Source of the DNA: Chrysomallon squamiferum | Lineage: Eukaryota; Mollusca; Gastropoda; Neomphalida; Peltospiridae | Assembly (NCBI GenBank): GCA_012295275.1 | Contig: CM022672.1 | Span: 10,452,404-10,516,403, forward strand | Direction of reading: 5' to 3' | Length of the DNA stretch: 64,000 bases | Shown: piece after piece, positions 12,205 to 25,140 of the stretch | Layout: each line of letters starts with the position of its first letter | Position numbering within the stretch: the stretch's first letter is position 1 | Translations under genes and position numbers: made by a program | Notes under the pieces: generated by a model | What the model was told of the DNA's origin: nothing | Databases searched by the model: none | Seen by the model: the letters and a program-made list of their open reading frames with translations, nothing else

Positions 12205-14792
12205 GTACGTCATCTTCTGTTGTTTATTCACATTATAAACAGATGTAAGAGTTCTAGTGATTTTAAACAAATCCTTCCATTTTTGTGGGTTATTTTTTAA
12301 ATTTCCATGTTAATGTTCATTTATATCTATAGGCAATGACTTCAAAATGTTTAAATCTTAATGTATAAACAACAATTGCTGATTTTGGTTGGTTTCTCTC
12401 TGGTTTATGAAATTGATAGTAAGCAGATAAATTTTGCTTTATTGTTCATTAGAGCTGCAGTGTTAATTTATTTAATTTACTACTGGAACTTCTGTTTGAA
12501 GTAGCAAAAATATTTCCAAACTTAAAAAAGGTGAAAATTATTTTGTAACAAACAATGCAAACATCTCTTCAGACAATTAACCATAGAGACAAAAGGTAAA
12601 TACTGATTAGTTTTCACTTTTATTCAGTTCACTTTCATCTGCATAAAAAAAAAGTAAAATTTTAAGTAATATAAAAAAAAAATGAGTCTCTCAAAGAAGC
12701 ATTTTACTAGAAATCTGATTTTGTATTTTGAAATAGCAGTTGCTTCTTGCTCAGTTCAGCTTATTTCACAATATGTTAAATGAAGTATCTGTCAACACTT
12801 CTACCTATCCCGTAAGAAAATAAGAATTGCTTGAAAATATGCATTAAGGTTATTTTCAGTTTGCTATTAAGAACATGTAAACATTTATATTACCTTTTTG
12901 TTAAAGTTTAGTTTATTTTATTTTACTTTACTTTTTAATGTATTATATATATATATATATATTTATTTATTTCTAAAAAAAAAAAATTTAATGTGTTTTC
13001 TAGCAGTTTTGTCAAAAGTAATTAAACAATCTGAATACTTTTACAAGACATTCATATCCTGAAATCATCCAATTTAAACTAATTTATTATGGATTTTAGA
13101 TTGCCAGATAATGAAAGTAAAAAAAATCCCCAATAACTTTGAACTGTTCTGGTTTGCCAGGCCTGGAAAATTTAAATGTAAAAACAATATAGATATACAG
13201 TATGTATGGGTGTACTTAAGGTTGTAATTTCATGCCTATCACACACATTGTTCTGTTTTAGGGTTTTTCAAGAGAACTGTTCAGAACAAGAAAGTGTATT
13301 CTTGTGTAGATAATAGAAGCTGTCATATTGATAAAAGTCAACGGAAAAGGTGTCCATACTGCAGGTTCCAGAAGTGTATCAGTGTCGGCATGAAGTTGGA
13401 AGGTAAATTTATATTCTCTTTCCTTCCATGTTTGACATTTTACTTTCTTGTTATTTTTGTTTGTTTCGGAGTTGAAATATGTGACTGGGGGGAAATTGTT
13501 TTAGATTTGTAATAATATATTTCGAATTATTCAGTAGCTTAAATTATAAATTTATGCATTACGAGTTCAGTTTTAAATAAACAAAACATTTTTTCTTATA
13601 AATAAACACAAAAAGGACAATAACATAGGACGACATGTGAAATTTAACCACCAGTCATGTTTCAGTTTTCACTGTCTTGTACAATAAACAGTTGAATATC
13701 TTTGTAATGTATTCTGTGATTGGTCATGCATTCACCACACAGGGTTTTTTTTAGCTTACTTGTTTGTACTTGAAATGATGGTCTATTTGTCCTGTACAAG
13801 AAGGCAAGTGTTAATGAACTCTGTACAAATATTTTCATGAACTTTAAATTTATTAAATGAAAATATATATTCATAAGATCAAGGTAAGTAATTATTTCCT
13901 AAATTAACTGTCATTGTTATATATAGTCTTGATCTTTTATTTAAAGACAAAAATAATAATATAAACTGTGTTGTGTGTACTGATGAATTTATTGTTACTG
14001 TGATAGTGAAGACAAAAATTAGATCACATGTTCAACATATATATTTGCTTTCTGCAGCTGTCCGATCTGACAGGATGAGGGGTGGAAGAAACAAATTTGG
14101 GCCAATGTACAAACGTGACAGAGCTCTAAAACAGCAGGCACTTCGTCAGCAACAGTCCCTGGTGGCTCACTGTCAGCTGCGTCTTGCCAATGGCATGTCC
14201 CCAGTTCCAGGCTCACCTGAGGACATCAAACCTGATCTGATGTTCATGCCAACCAACTCCAACATGTCCCATCACAGCATGAGCTCGTCCCTGGACCTTT
14301 ATCGCAGCCACTCAACTGTCCCTCCCCTTCTAATCATTCTGGCCTGGGCAGCAATTCCCCTCCAGTGTCTGGTCTGTCAGGATCCCACAGGAGCATCCAG
14401 TCACACCATGATTCCTATTCCCACAGCACAAGTTATCCTACAGTGATCGATGCCCTGAGAAATTATCAGAGCTCTACATTTCACCAAAATCAGCCGTTCA
14501 TGGCCATCATGCCTCAACTGGTGGCTGACCTCAAGTCTGGACTGGTAGAAGAAGGAGAGGTCAAACGCAAACTGATGACATTTTTTCACAATGAGTTTGG
14601 ACATCTGGACATTGGCTCTCACCCCATTCAGTTTCTGCACATGCTGTGCAAAATGGTCGACCAGTTGCTCTTCCTTATGGTGGAGTGGGCTCGCAATTCA
14701 TGTGTGTTCAAAGAATTAAAGGTAAAATACTGTTCAGTTAAATGTTAAGTATCCTTTCACAAACATACAAATACACAGAAAGAGAGAGAAAG

Positions 14793-14850
<58 letters not shown>

Positions 14851-17024
14851 AAAGGATATTAGATATTGTTTATACTTGTGGAATCTGATTTGACATAGAA
14901 AATAAATCTTACAGATACATATGCTTGTTATTTTATTATCATTAAAATATGTTCAGATTTCATTAAATAATCAATCATTTACTCGTTAACAAATTACTTT
15001 TGATGTTACATATTCTGAGAATCGTATGTGCCACAGAGTCAACTTTTGTTAAAGGAAAAAGTAATAAAAGCATTTCAGTATTGTTTCTACTCATACGCAA
15101 ATGATTTGAGTTTGCGAAACAGGTAATATCATTGCTGAAGGTGAATTTTGTTTTTAATTTTTAAAATTAATGATATTTGTTAATGCTTTCTTACTTACAG
15201 GTCTACACTAATTAACTGGAAATTTTTTTTCTTTAATTAATTAATTCACCTTACCATTGTTACACTGTTTTAGAACTGGATAAAAGAGTTGTTAACCCAT
15301 ATGGTCATTTAGTAAGAATAAAGTTTTAATAATTGGACCTTTTGCTTAGATGAGAGTACTTGACCTAGATTGTTATAATTATATATTAAACACACAGTTT
15401 GGATTAGGTTTTTAGAATCTTCTGTATCAAGAATTGTTCTTTCTTACATCAGATACCAAAGAGAGTATAGTTTTTTTTTTCACTTGACTTGTTGAAATGT
15501 TTTTATATAAATATGTCTTCTTTCAGGTGGAAGATCAGATGAAACTTCTTCAGAATTCCTGGAGCGAGATTCTTATTTTAGATCTAGTGTACAGACAGGT
15601 ACAGGACAGCTGGGCTAGCGAAATCATACTGGTAAGAACTTGAATCTAAATTGGTCATCATTTGAAACTGAACTTTTCACTAAAAACAAAAACGGCTTAC
15701 TGCCATCTGGTTCCCAGTGCAGAGTGCTGGTCATTTCACTAACACACAAGTGTGAACCTACTTTAATAGTGTTTCTGTGTATCTCATTTTCTTCTTCTTC
15801 TTCTTCTGCAGACCTTTCCAAATATAACTGGCAGTGCTTTCACTGGCAAGTAAATGGAAGTAAAGTAAATCTTTTTTTTTTTCCAGGAAACACATTAATT
15901 GGCACATTTTTAATATATATTTTTTTCCAATAAAGAATGATATGATACTGATCATCTGAACTGTTTTGTAAAAGACTTTGGGGGATTTTTTTGTTAGGCT
16001 TTTTGTTAATTTTATAATTCAGAGTTTTGAATTATTTTTGTGCAAGGAAGAGTAAAGGCAGTGTTATTAGTAATGATCTTGTTTTCTCTGGGTTTTTTTT
16101 TAATCATTACTGATGTCATGGTTTTTGGGATGGGCTTTAAAATAATTTTTTATCTTTTTTTTAATTTTAATTTTTTTCTTATTATTACTGTGGGGTTTTA
16201 ATGATGTTGTTAATGGTTTTGTGCTATGTTTCACCAGACAAATGGTCAGAGAATAAACTTCGATATCCTGGACAAACTGGGACTAAGCGATGTGAAGGCT
16301 CGTCTGTATGAGCTTATAAAGAAGATGAAGGAATTGAAAATAGATGTCTATGAATATGCGTGCCTTAAATTCCTGATTTTGCTCAACCCTGGTAAGTAAA
16401 CTGATAATGATTTTTTTTTTTTTTAAATGTCAGTGATAATAACCAAAATGCTTGTCTAGAACGTTTATAAAAAAAAATTGGAAAAGCTTGAATTAGTTTT
16501 ACTGAGTATATTTATCCTAGAAAAAACTAATTATTTAACTATTTTATTAATTTGGCTAACTGAAATTAAGTTGCAATTAACAGAGGAGGATGATGATGAT
16601 GAAGATGATTATTTTGATTACTATTATTATTTTTAAATTACATTGCCACAAAGAAGATAATAATCTTTTCTATTGTGTTTTTTTCATCTCAATTACATTT
16701 TTCATTTTTTCATTTGTTACAATTTTTTTTTCAAATAATTATTAACACATACTTTTATTTCAATCTTTTTGTACAGATGTCTCAGGTCTCGACAATCGTC
16801 AGTACGTGGAGCAAAGTCAAGAGAAAGTGAATGCTGCCCTACTCCAGTATTGCCTTAATTTTTACCCAGACATGAAAGACAAATTTGGGCAGATTCTGTT
16901 GCGGTTGCCTGAAATTCGTGTAATCAGTATTAGGGCTGAAGAGTATCTGTATTTCAGGCACCTCAATGGCGAGGTTCCAGATCAGACATTGCTACTGGAG
17001 ATGCTTCACTCAAGGAAAAAATAA
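12076..17024 (+). CDS. NR5A: NR5A (FTZ-F1/SF-1/LRH-1 family) nuclear receptor, exons from the DBD to the stop
   Basis: Six exons (12076-12204, 13262-13402, 14058-14721, 15527-15631, 16238-16391, 16777-17024) encode a nuclear receptor that should bind a monomeric extended AGGTCA half-site as a transcription factor. Seen: both C4 zinc fingers, the P-box CESCKG, the FTZ-F1 box [15 protein letters not shown], an about 110-residue hinge rich in Ser/Gln/His/Pro, and a complete LBD ending in the AF-2 helix [11 protein letters not shown]. The DBD and FTZ-F1 box define the NR5 family. LBD stretches such as KFLILLNP and [13 protein letters not shown] resemble FTZ-F1 and LRH-1, so NR5A is preferred over NR5B (Hr39). 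All junctions are GT-AG and phase-consistent, but the total is one base short of a whole number of codons because of an apparent deletion in the third of these exons. The length from exon 12076 would be about 480 residues after allowing for that base. Confidence 0.93.
13262..13402 (+). CDS. NR5A: NR5A exon: second zinc finger
   Basis: Acceptor CTGTTTTAG, donor G|GTAAAT. Encodes [15 protein letters not shown] followed by the second finger (Cys-x5-Cys-x9-Cys-x2-Cys, ending [12 protein letters not shown]) and the ISVGMKLE end of the DBD core. Phase 1 at both ends. Confidence 0.95.
14058..14721 (+). CDS. NR5A: NR5A exon: FTZ-F1 box, hinge and LBD helices 1-3, with an apparent -1 frameshift
   Basis: Acceptor TTTCTGCAG, donor AAG|GTAAAA. 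It opens [14 protein letters not shown], the NR5-specific FTZ-F1 box, then Gln-rich [13 protein letters not shown] and a hinge with [13 protein letters not shown]. The Lys in IKPD fits a loose SUMO-site pattern (psi-K-x-D), and NR5A hinges are known to be sumoylated. The frame breaks at the C-run 14324-14327: upstream codons read ...STVPP, and sensible hinge sequence ([16 protein letters not shown]) continues only in a frame one base back. The continued frame gives LBD helix 1-3 sequence ([20 protein letters not shown]). One missing C explains it. It is either a sequencing/assembly error or a true inactivating mutation; the first is likelier because everything downstream is intact. Confidence 0.88.
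14324..14327 (+). other. NR5A: Apparent one-base deletion in C-run within NR5A coding exon
   Basis: CCTCCCCTTC reads in one frame before and in another after this C4 run. If left uncorrected, translation ends at the TGA at 14444-14446, before the LBD. The exon lengths from 12076 to the stop sum to 1441 nt, plus 1 nt from the previous exon. One added base makes 1443, an exact multiple of three. No GT-AG intron of suitable length modulo 3 could be found around the site. Confidence 0.8.
14722..15526 (+). repeat. NR5A intron with (CA)n microsatellite
   Basis: The 805-bp intron includes an AGAGAG stretch and an almost pure CA run at 14795-14848. Nothing else was recognised. Confidence 0.85.
15527..15631 (+). 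CDS. NR5A: NR5A exon: LBD helices 3-5
   Basis: 105 nt, phase 0 at both ends, acceptor CTTTCAG, donor CTG|GTAAGA. Encodes [19 protein letters not shown] and then [15 protein letters not shown]. The [11 protein letters not shown] stretch is the nuclear-receptor LBD signature region (helices 3-5). Confidence 0.95.
16238..16391 (+). CDS. NR5A: NR5A exon: LBD helices 6-8
   Basis: Acceptor TTTCACCAG, donor G|GTAAGT. Encodes [16 protein letters not shown]..., ending in [12 protein letters not shown], which matches the arthropod FTZ-F1 pattern [10 protein letters not shown] more closely than vertebrate NR5A sequences. Confidence 0.95.
16777..17024 (+). CDS. NR5A: NR5A last exon: LBD helices 9-12 and stop
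   Basis: Acceptor TTTTTGTACAG, stop TAA at 17022-17024. Encodes [50 protein letters not shown] and the AF-2 helix [11 protein letters not shown]. The LLxEML core is the coactivator-binding helix 12. Confidence 0.96.
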
Positions 17025-17426
17025 TGATCACTGTTTTGTTTTATTGTGTGTATATATTGTGGCCACCATGAAGACTAGAGAACAGCAGCCTGTTTTGTTA
17101 ATTTTATTTTTATTTTTATTTTTATTTTTATTTTTTTTTTTTTTTTATTTTTTTTTTTTTTTATTTTTTTTTTTTTTTTTTTTTCCAACTGCTTATGGCT
17201 GTTGTTAAACAAAATGTTTTGATCAGCTAAAGTTGAGATGGTATTTGTACTTGATTTCAGAAAATCCTTTTGTGTATATACTGTTTATATGCTGATGATA
17301 ATGACACTACTTGTATTAGAAATCTTTCAAGATTATAACTGGGCAGGTGCAGTAAAATTCCAACACTTAGTTGACAGCCAGAGCATCTTTATCCCAACTA
17401 AATATATACTTAAAGTATAATTGCAA

Positions 17427-17432
17427 AATAAA
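17427..17432 (+). other. Candidate NR5A polyadenylation signal
   Basis: AATAAA about 400 bp after the stop codon, followed by a pyrimidine-rich stretch (TCTCCCTATCTC). A second AATAAA with TG-rich flanks is at 21960-21965. In DNA this AT-rich the hexamer is common, so neither is certain. Confidence 0.3.
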
Positions 17433-18076
17433 ATAACCATTTTATCTCCCTATCTCATTCTCTCCTCCCAATCTGATCATGAAGAACAGCTATACATTAT
17501 TTTTCTGTAAAGAGTTGAGTAATGTAGACATAAACAAGACGGGAAGAATTGACAGGTAAACTTTCTGTTTTCACATAACTACCACAGGACTGATTACTAC
17601 TGATTACTACTGATAACCGTTAGTCCAGGTGTTTACACTGATGTCAAACACAACAGTCTGGTTATGAGTCAATGTGATCATACTAAATTGATTAGAAAAA
17701 CAAACACAATGGCTGACTTTAAAAAAAAGAAAAAAAAAAAAAAAGAAGTAATTTTTTTTAAACTTTAATACACATATGATTATTATCATTATCACAAGAA
17801 AATAGTGACCATTTGAAAAGAAATCAGAGATGACCTCTTTAGTACAGATGTAGATCTAACTTGTTGGTAGGTTGCAAGACAATATACTCAGCAGTTAAAA
17901 AAAATGTAGTAAATCTTTTTTTTTAGTTTGTGTCGAGGTGCACAAATTGTTTCATCACAGAAGGCAACTTTTATCTTGGTATTAGAAATGTGACTGTTAA
18001 TATTTGATCTGTACATGACATGTACATAGCGATAAATCTGTACATACATTATCTTATACATAGATATCTTATTATT

Positions 18077-18110
<34 letters not shown>

Positions 18111-18408
18111 CTTATTATATAAAAATTGTTAAATCACAGTCATGGAAGTATGAAAAGCTTTTTATGTATTCTTGTTGGGTCACTGAATTTTATAAATATA
18201 TTTATCCAAGAGCCTTATAGCTCAGGGATTGCGTTTTAGGTCTGTGGATTTTACAGAGTGAAAATAATTTCATATTTTTGTATAATCAGTCAATACCACT
18301 AAATCAAACATGTCCTCTGTTTAGTTAGAGCTTTTTCATTCCTTGTAAGATTCAGGAAAATTATTTTTCTTTTTAATTTATTTAAAAAAAAAATTTGTTT
18401 AAATTATT

Positions 18409-18443
<35 letters not shown>

Positions 18444-18744
18444 GTTTTTAGTTGTTTAAGTTGTTTTGCACATCAATTTTGAGACAAAGATTTAATATGT
18501 TAAAAGAATATGTATTGTTTAAATATTAAATATTAAATTAAAAAAGAAAGAATTGGTACACCTGTAGAAGTCACAGGCCTAGGAGACCAGGTTTTGTTTT
18601 GATATGAGAACTTTAAGCAAGTTTGTTAATGTTATCCAGCCAGTGTCTATATCAGTTCCCATATCTTTTATTTGAATATTTATTATCAACAGTGTCTTTT
18701 CTAAATAATATCTACTCCCCAGTTTTTAAATGTCAATGGAATCT

Positions 18745-18775
<31 letters not shown>

Positions 18776-21700
18776 ACTTTCTTAATAGTTGTTTTTCGGG
18801 GGGTTTCCTTTTTTTTTTTCCATTTTTTTTTTTTTTTTTTTTTTTTTTGAACAGAGATGCATTGAGGGAATCTTACTGCTTTTTTGATACATATTCTTTT
18901 TTAGAATGATACAAATAATATTTTTTTAAAAATTAAATAAATGTCACATACTTACATGCACAGTTTATATACAATCAGTGCTTTGTCAACAATTTTACTA
19001 TAATTGTATTGTTTATGTTATGTTGTTAATTGTTAGCGATGATTACCTTTTACAAAAAGATAAATGATGATCAATTTTGTGATGATTATTATTTTGGGGG
19101 TAGGGATTGTTGATTTTTTTTTTTTGGAGAAAATGCAGACATCATGCATCATATTATATCACAGATTTTTACAAAATTGAAAAAAGAAAAACATATATAT
19201 ATATATTATACATATATGTGTATATGTATATATATATATAATTTTAAATCTTTCAGGTTGAAACTCTGGAAGTTTTATTTTACATTTTAATGTCAGGCCA
19301 TCTCATAAATATTGTTATAAGTTCCTAATTTTAGTTGTTTTGTTTTATTTTATTGAAGAAATGAAACTTTTACTGTTGTCTTTTAATTCTTTACTTTTTT
19401 CTTTTTTTTAATGAGATATACAAGAATTTTTAAAGAAAAAAAAAAAAAAAAAAAAAAAAAAAAGATTAAATTAAAGACTTTTTTATGTAATTCATTCATT
19501 TAATGAATTATGATCTGAACAAATATGATCAGGATAACTGAATGTTGACAAGTTATTTAATTTTTCTGAAAATACATCCATTTAAAAAAACAAAAACAAA
19601 TTGAGTTCATCACAGCAATTAAATTTTATAACAGTATATTCAAAAATAGTAACTTAGAGTACATACTGAAATTCACAAAATTGTATAATGGTAATCAGGA
19701 GTACAAATATATTAATTCATAAATCTTTATAATGGTAATTGAGAGTACATACAAACTGAAATTTACAATATTGTCTATATTTTTTAATTTTAAAAGCATT
19801 CTACATTCATGTGCACTCCAAGACAGAAACTTTGGAAAAAGCAAAACCAATATTTGTTTAGCAAAGTATCTTTATAGTGCTATAAATAAAATATAATCGA
19901 ATGTGTATGGGTTTATTTTTCTAGGAGCTGATAATCATGCAACTGAAAAATATAATGATAACATTACTTGTGGGATGGCCTTATAATTGTTGACTTTATC
20001 ATTTGTTCATGTGAGTTTGAAGGAATAGTGCTAAATCTAAATGAAATGTTGAAATTATGTTTTCAATTTGTTGTCTAAAATAATATTTAGACAGGGATTT
20101 TTCAGTTTAAATTAAAGTGCTAAACACTGTTAATAGTTACCTGGCCAAGTGCCTGTATTAAAACGTTTTTACCTTTTTGTTATAATAGCTGGTGCATTTT
20201 ATAATTATGTATGTTGTGTTTTATGACAAGACTCTGCAAACCCACATTCAGCAAATACTGGTCTTTTTTTTTTTCTTTTTTTTTTTTTTTTTTCAATGCT
20301 TGTTGTTGACTGTCAATTTCTTTCTTGTTTAAATTATTTTCTGTTAACTTAATCAATTCAGTTCACCAGCAGCAAGTAATTAATATTACTTAACATTTTG
20401 GTTTTCCTTTTTATTTTAACTTGTTTTTCGTTTCTTTCTAATAATAGCCATTTTTTTATTTTTATTTGATTTTTACTTTTTTTTTTTTTTGATTTATTTT
20501 TATTTTTTTTTTATTTTTTTTTTTTTCTTTGTTTGTTGTTTTTGTTCATTAAGAAAATATAAAAAGTGTTTTTGAATTATTAAATTATATTTCCATGTGT
20601 TGACCACACTTTTTAAATCCAGTTTTTTGTTGTATAAAGTCAAATACTGTGTTCACTTGTCATTAAATGTACTGATAATAATTAGAAATACACTTAATAT
20701 ATCTGGTTTCAAACTACAAACTTTTGCCAACAAACACATGGCTTGGCTCTCTAAATGGTTTGTAGACTATTGTTTTTTAAAAATCTTAATGTCTGTGACC
20801 ACTCCTCAATCAAATGAATAAACTTTGTCAGAGAAGTAATCACTGATTTTCATCTTTTGTTTCGGAGGGGGTGAGGTTTGTTGTGTTTTTAATTTCTGTT
20901 GTAAATGTATACAGCTTGGTTAATGTATACAGTAACAGTCTCATGCTTACATATTCTAAGGAATGTGTTTGATTATATCTGAAAACTTGACACCAGCTTT
21001 TGATAAATACCAGACGATGTGCCTAGAGTTTTCTGTACTGCAGATAAAACATGGAACAAATATTTTAAAATGATGGTTATAAATAAATCGTTTTCATATT
21101 TTGTTAGCATTTTTGATCTTTTTAATATAGAATGTATTGAACACAAATAACAAAAACAAAAATTATATTTGTATGACAGTGTCAAAACTTGTCTTGACAA
21201 TGAATTCCAAGTTGTTTAAACAGATAATGACATCTTTTTCTATTTTTTTATTTTTATTATTTATTTATTTATTTATTTTTTGGGGTTAGATGATTGGTCA
21301 TTATTCAACATATGCTGTCTATGATACTTTTAAGATTATATTGTTTTTAAAAACAACAGCATTTCATATCCTGAAAGCATAATCCTTATACCATCAATTT
21401 AAAAAAATAATAATACTAAAAAATATAAAAAATAAAACTTATAGTATAATGCACATAATATTGTATATTCTACAACTGAAGCTGCCATGATTGTGCCCCT
21501 AAAAATCATAGAGTTCTTATTCTGTGAGCAGTGATCCAGTTCAATTACATATAAATGTCATTTTAAAAATAAATTAAAAATCAATATTTTGATAAAATAA
21601 TTCAAGTTAAAATACTGAATATCCAAACATAATTATTTACGTAGAAGATAAAAATAATCTGATTTGTGGTTCTCTGTTATTTGTGATGAGGTTCAAAGCA

Positions 21701-22470
21701 CACTGAAGTATAGATAGATGATTATGCTTTCATATTCTGTGTTGGAGGATTTGTTTCTTTTTTTTTCTTTTTTTTCTTTTTTTTTTTTTTTTTTTCCCCA
21801 CCCCTCTCTACTGTTTCTCTGAGGTTTGTCTGAGATCATCATACAAGATGTAAGAACATTTTACTGTTACTAAATTTGTTTCTTGTTTTGTGTTTCAACA
21901 TATGTGATGCAGTGTAAATTTTCTTGCTTGTAGACATTGTTGGTTATCTTTGTCAATTTAATAAAAAGAAAAAATATATATAATCTGTGATTTTTCAGTC
22001 TTGGTTCTCTTTTAATAATTAATTCTCTTTGGTTTGTTTGTTTTTTGTTTTGTAAAATAACTTGGGTGTTATTTTATTCTACATTCATGTTCACTACAAA
22101 GAAAGAAATGTCATCTTTATTTATTTATTTATTTATTTATGAAATTAAGTAATTGAAAATTCATGTGTATCAGACTTTTCAAAATAACCTTTATGTGTAA
22201 TGAATAACAGTAAATCATTTAAGTATATTTTACTTTCCACAGCAACATATGTCCTTAATGATGGGTTATTTTCTAAATGTCTATAATAAGGTTACAGTTT
22301 TGAAAATAATCTTCCATTAGATTCCAGCTGAAACAACACATTTCTGTTTGTCTACTTGCTATGAAACTGGCAGTTGTAAAACAAAATGTAAATTAAAAAG
22401 GGACAGAAGACTTTTTTTTTGTTGTTGTTTTTAAATTATACTCTTGAACATAACTTAACAATTTTAATTT

Positions 22471-22505
<35 letters not shown>

Positions 22506-24899
22506 TTACAAAATAAAAGATTCATTTTCATTTTTGTTTAGGATCCCAAAGTGATTTTTTTTTCATTTTTAAAATTTGTTCAAAATCAATAAGTAATACA
22601 TTCATCATCATCAAAATGGCCAAGAAAGGAAGTGTACTGGGTATTTAGCAACACTGAAATTTTAGCAAACAAAAACAATCTTACAACTGTTTATATACAC
22701 TAAGGAATGAAAAATGCAAACTGTTTTTAGTTAGTGATTAAGTAGCCCAAATCTAATAAACTTTTAAGATTTAATTCATCCCTTATGATATATTTTTCCT
22801 TTATCACACACACACACACACACATTTAAGTATTTGATGTATTCCAATACAATTTTATTTTCATAGAAAACCATTGTTACATATACCTAAAGATTCAGCT
22901 AATAACAGAATTATATAACTATTTACTTTTGTTGTTTTTTATTTTTTTATTTCTGTAATTTTTTAATTTTTAATTTATTTTTATTTTTGATCATTAAATA
23001 TGTTTTTCTACTTTTTCTTTGTGTGAAATATTTTATACCATGGCACTGTTTATAATTCTATTATAAATTTGTCTTTTTGCTCTTTGCATTGTCATACTTT
23101 GGTGGTTTAAAAAGTTCTGTTTTTATTAAAAGGTGAATGTTTTGTAGTCTTTTGCAAACCTATCTTTTTCATTATTCATTATTTATAAACGGTGCATGTT
23201 TTAAATATATCAGCAGTTTTATATATGTTAAGGATAAAGATGTTTCATGCAATGTGAATGGGATGTTTGTTTATTTCTTTTATTTTGCACACACACACAG
23301 ACACACACACACACACACAGACACTTAAGTTTCTTAACATGAATCAGATACTTAGTTTTTATACGTCATGCTGCAAAATCTTGTTTCATCTTTCTAGAGG
23401 GTGTGGGGAAATAATTCTTAAAACTGTACTGGTCTCAAGCTTTCATTCACAATTGTAAGTGAGAAATAACTCAGACCGTTGAATATCCACAAATTGTATT
23501 GTAAAAATAACTCGGAGTACGTACACACAGAAAGTCACAGTATTTTATAACAACTGAAGGTAAATGTACATTAATTTAAAATTATGTACAAGCATAAACA
23601 ATATTAATACACAGTCAATCTTGAAACAAATTCATATTTTGTATTGAAACACAACCAAACAAATGGAAATTATTGAGAAAAACTTTTATAACTAACAAGA
23701 TGTATGATTACAAATTTTTTAATTTTTTTTGTTATTTGAAACAAACATATTATTTAAAATTTTGGACGAAGGCCATATCGTATGTTTTCTAAATGTTCTA
23801 AAATATTTTTGGATGTTTGAAACAGAAACTGGATGCTACATGTTATTGAGCTAATGTGTGTACATCAGATACATTTCTAAATTTACCTGACGACAGGTTC
23901 AGTGATTACAATATTGCAGTTGCTGTCAACATACTGGAACCAAGTTACATATAACATTTCATTGACAGTCTGATCAAAACAATTTTTTTTTTTTTTTTTT
24001 TTTTTTTACTTCTTTGAGTATTCATAAAATGTTACATTTTTTGATAATTATAATCTATGTATATTTTGCTTAAAAGATGAAATGTTAAAGATACTTAGCT
24101 GAAAAAAAGTTTACAAAAACCAACTATGTTTTATCCAAATAAGTAATGCAAGTCTGTCTTTTCCAAAGATTAATTAAAACTGTGATTTTTATAGAAGTAG
24201 AGTTGTTACTGACATGAAGAGACATATTATTATTAAAAAAAAAAAATACATCAATCATGGGTGTAGCTACTCACATAAAGACATTCATGTCTGAAAAAAG
24301 ATACACAGTAAATGACTGAATGGAAGCCTGCCAGTGGTTGGTTAGATGCTGATTTTCAAAACTCCATTTCATACATGGCTTTCATACATTTGAAAATTTC
24401 TTTTTTTTCTTCTTTAAAACAATCCTTGTTTGGTTTTTTTCTGATAATTTTAATAATGTCTGTAAGATTTTACAAATGTACTTATTTGAAACTACACCTT
24501 TAACTTATCGGTGCTACAGTGAATATTAGAAATATATGTTCTAAACACAGAAATGAATTCTGTTCACATGATTTTAAACTTTGAAACAAGATATAAAAAT
24601 TGCATCATTTCTTATTATTTTTTTATCAGAGTTATTTATTTAAGCAAACCAACAGAAATACAGTTTTAAATGAATTTTCCATACTAATATTAAGTCGGAT
24701 ATATATAAAACTACCCTAATTTTAGACAATAAAGTAATGAATAAAAGTTACAGTTCTTTTAACATCTTAATTTGTAACTAATTTAAGTTACTAGCTCTTT
24801 GTGTAAGTCTGAAACCTGAGAGAGTTTCTGCAAAGAGATAGCAACATTTCAAACAATTGCACCACACCTCAAGAATAGTTACCATACATATTATGTACA

Positions 24900-24926
24900 A
24901 ATTATTATTACTACTACTACAGTTGC

Positions 24927-24983
<57 letters not shown>

Positions 24984-25140
24984 TATTATTATTATTACTA
25001 CTGTTATTGGGGTTTTTTATGTTTATTATTATTACTATTATTAGTATATATTATTATTTTTGTTGTTGTTATTGTTGTTATTATTATTATTAGTAGTAGT
25101 AGTAGTAGTAGTATTTATTATTATTATTATTATTATTACC
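24900..25140. repeat. (TTA)n/(TAG)n microsatellite
   Basis: Long imperfect TTA array with short TAG blocks. Reads as poly-Leu in one frame, an artefact. Confidence 0.9.

Noticed and set aside
13973-14057. Extension of the NR5A FTZ-F1-box exon upstream to ATG 13973
   Set aside because: The frame is open by chance; TTTCTGCAG at 14049-14057 is a proper acceptor and the codon completed by the upstream exon gives the conserved KLEAVR junction.
14315-14348. A 34-bp GT-AG mini-intron to explain the NR5A frameshift
   Set aside because: Its length leaves the wrong frame, and it is shorter than workable introns; a single missing C explains the data.
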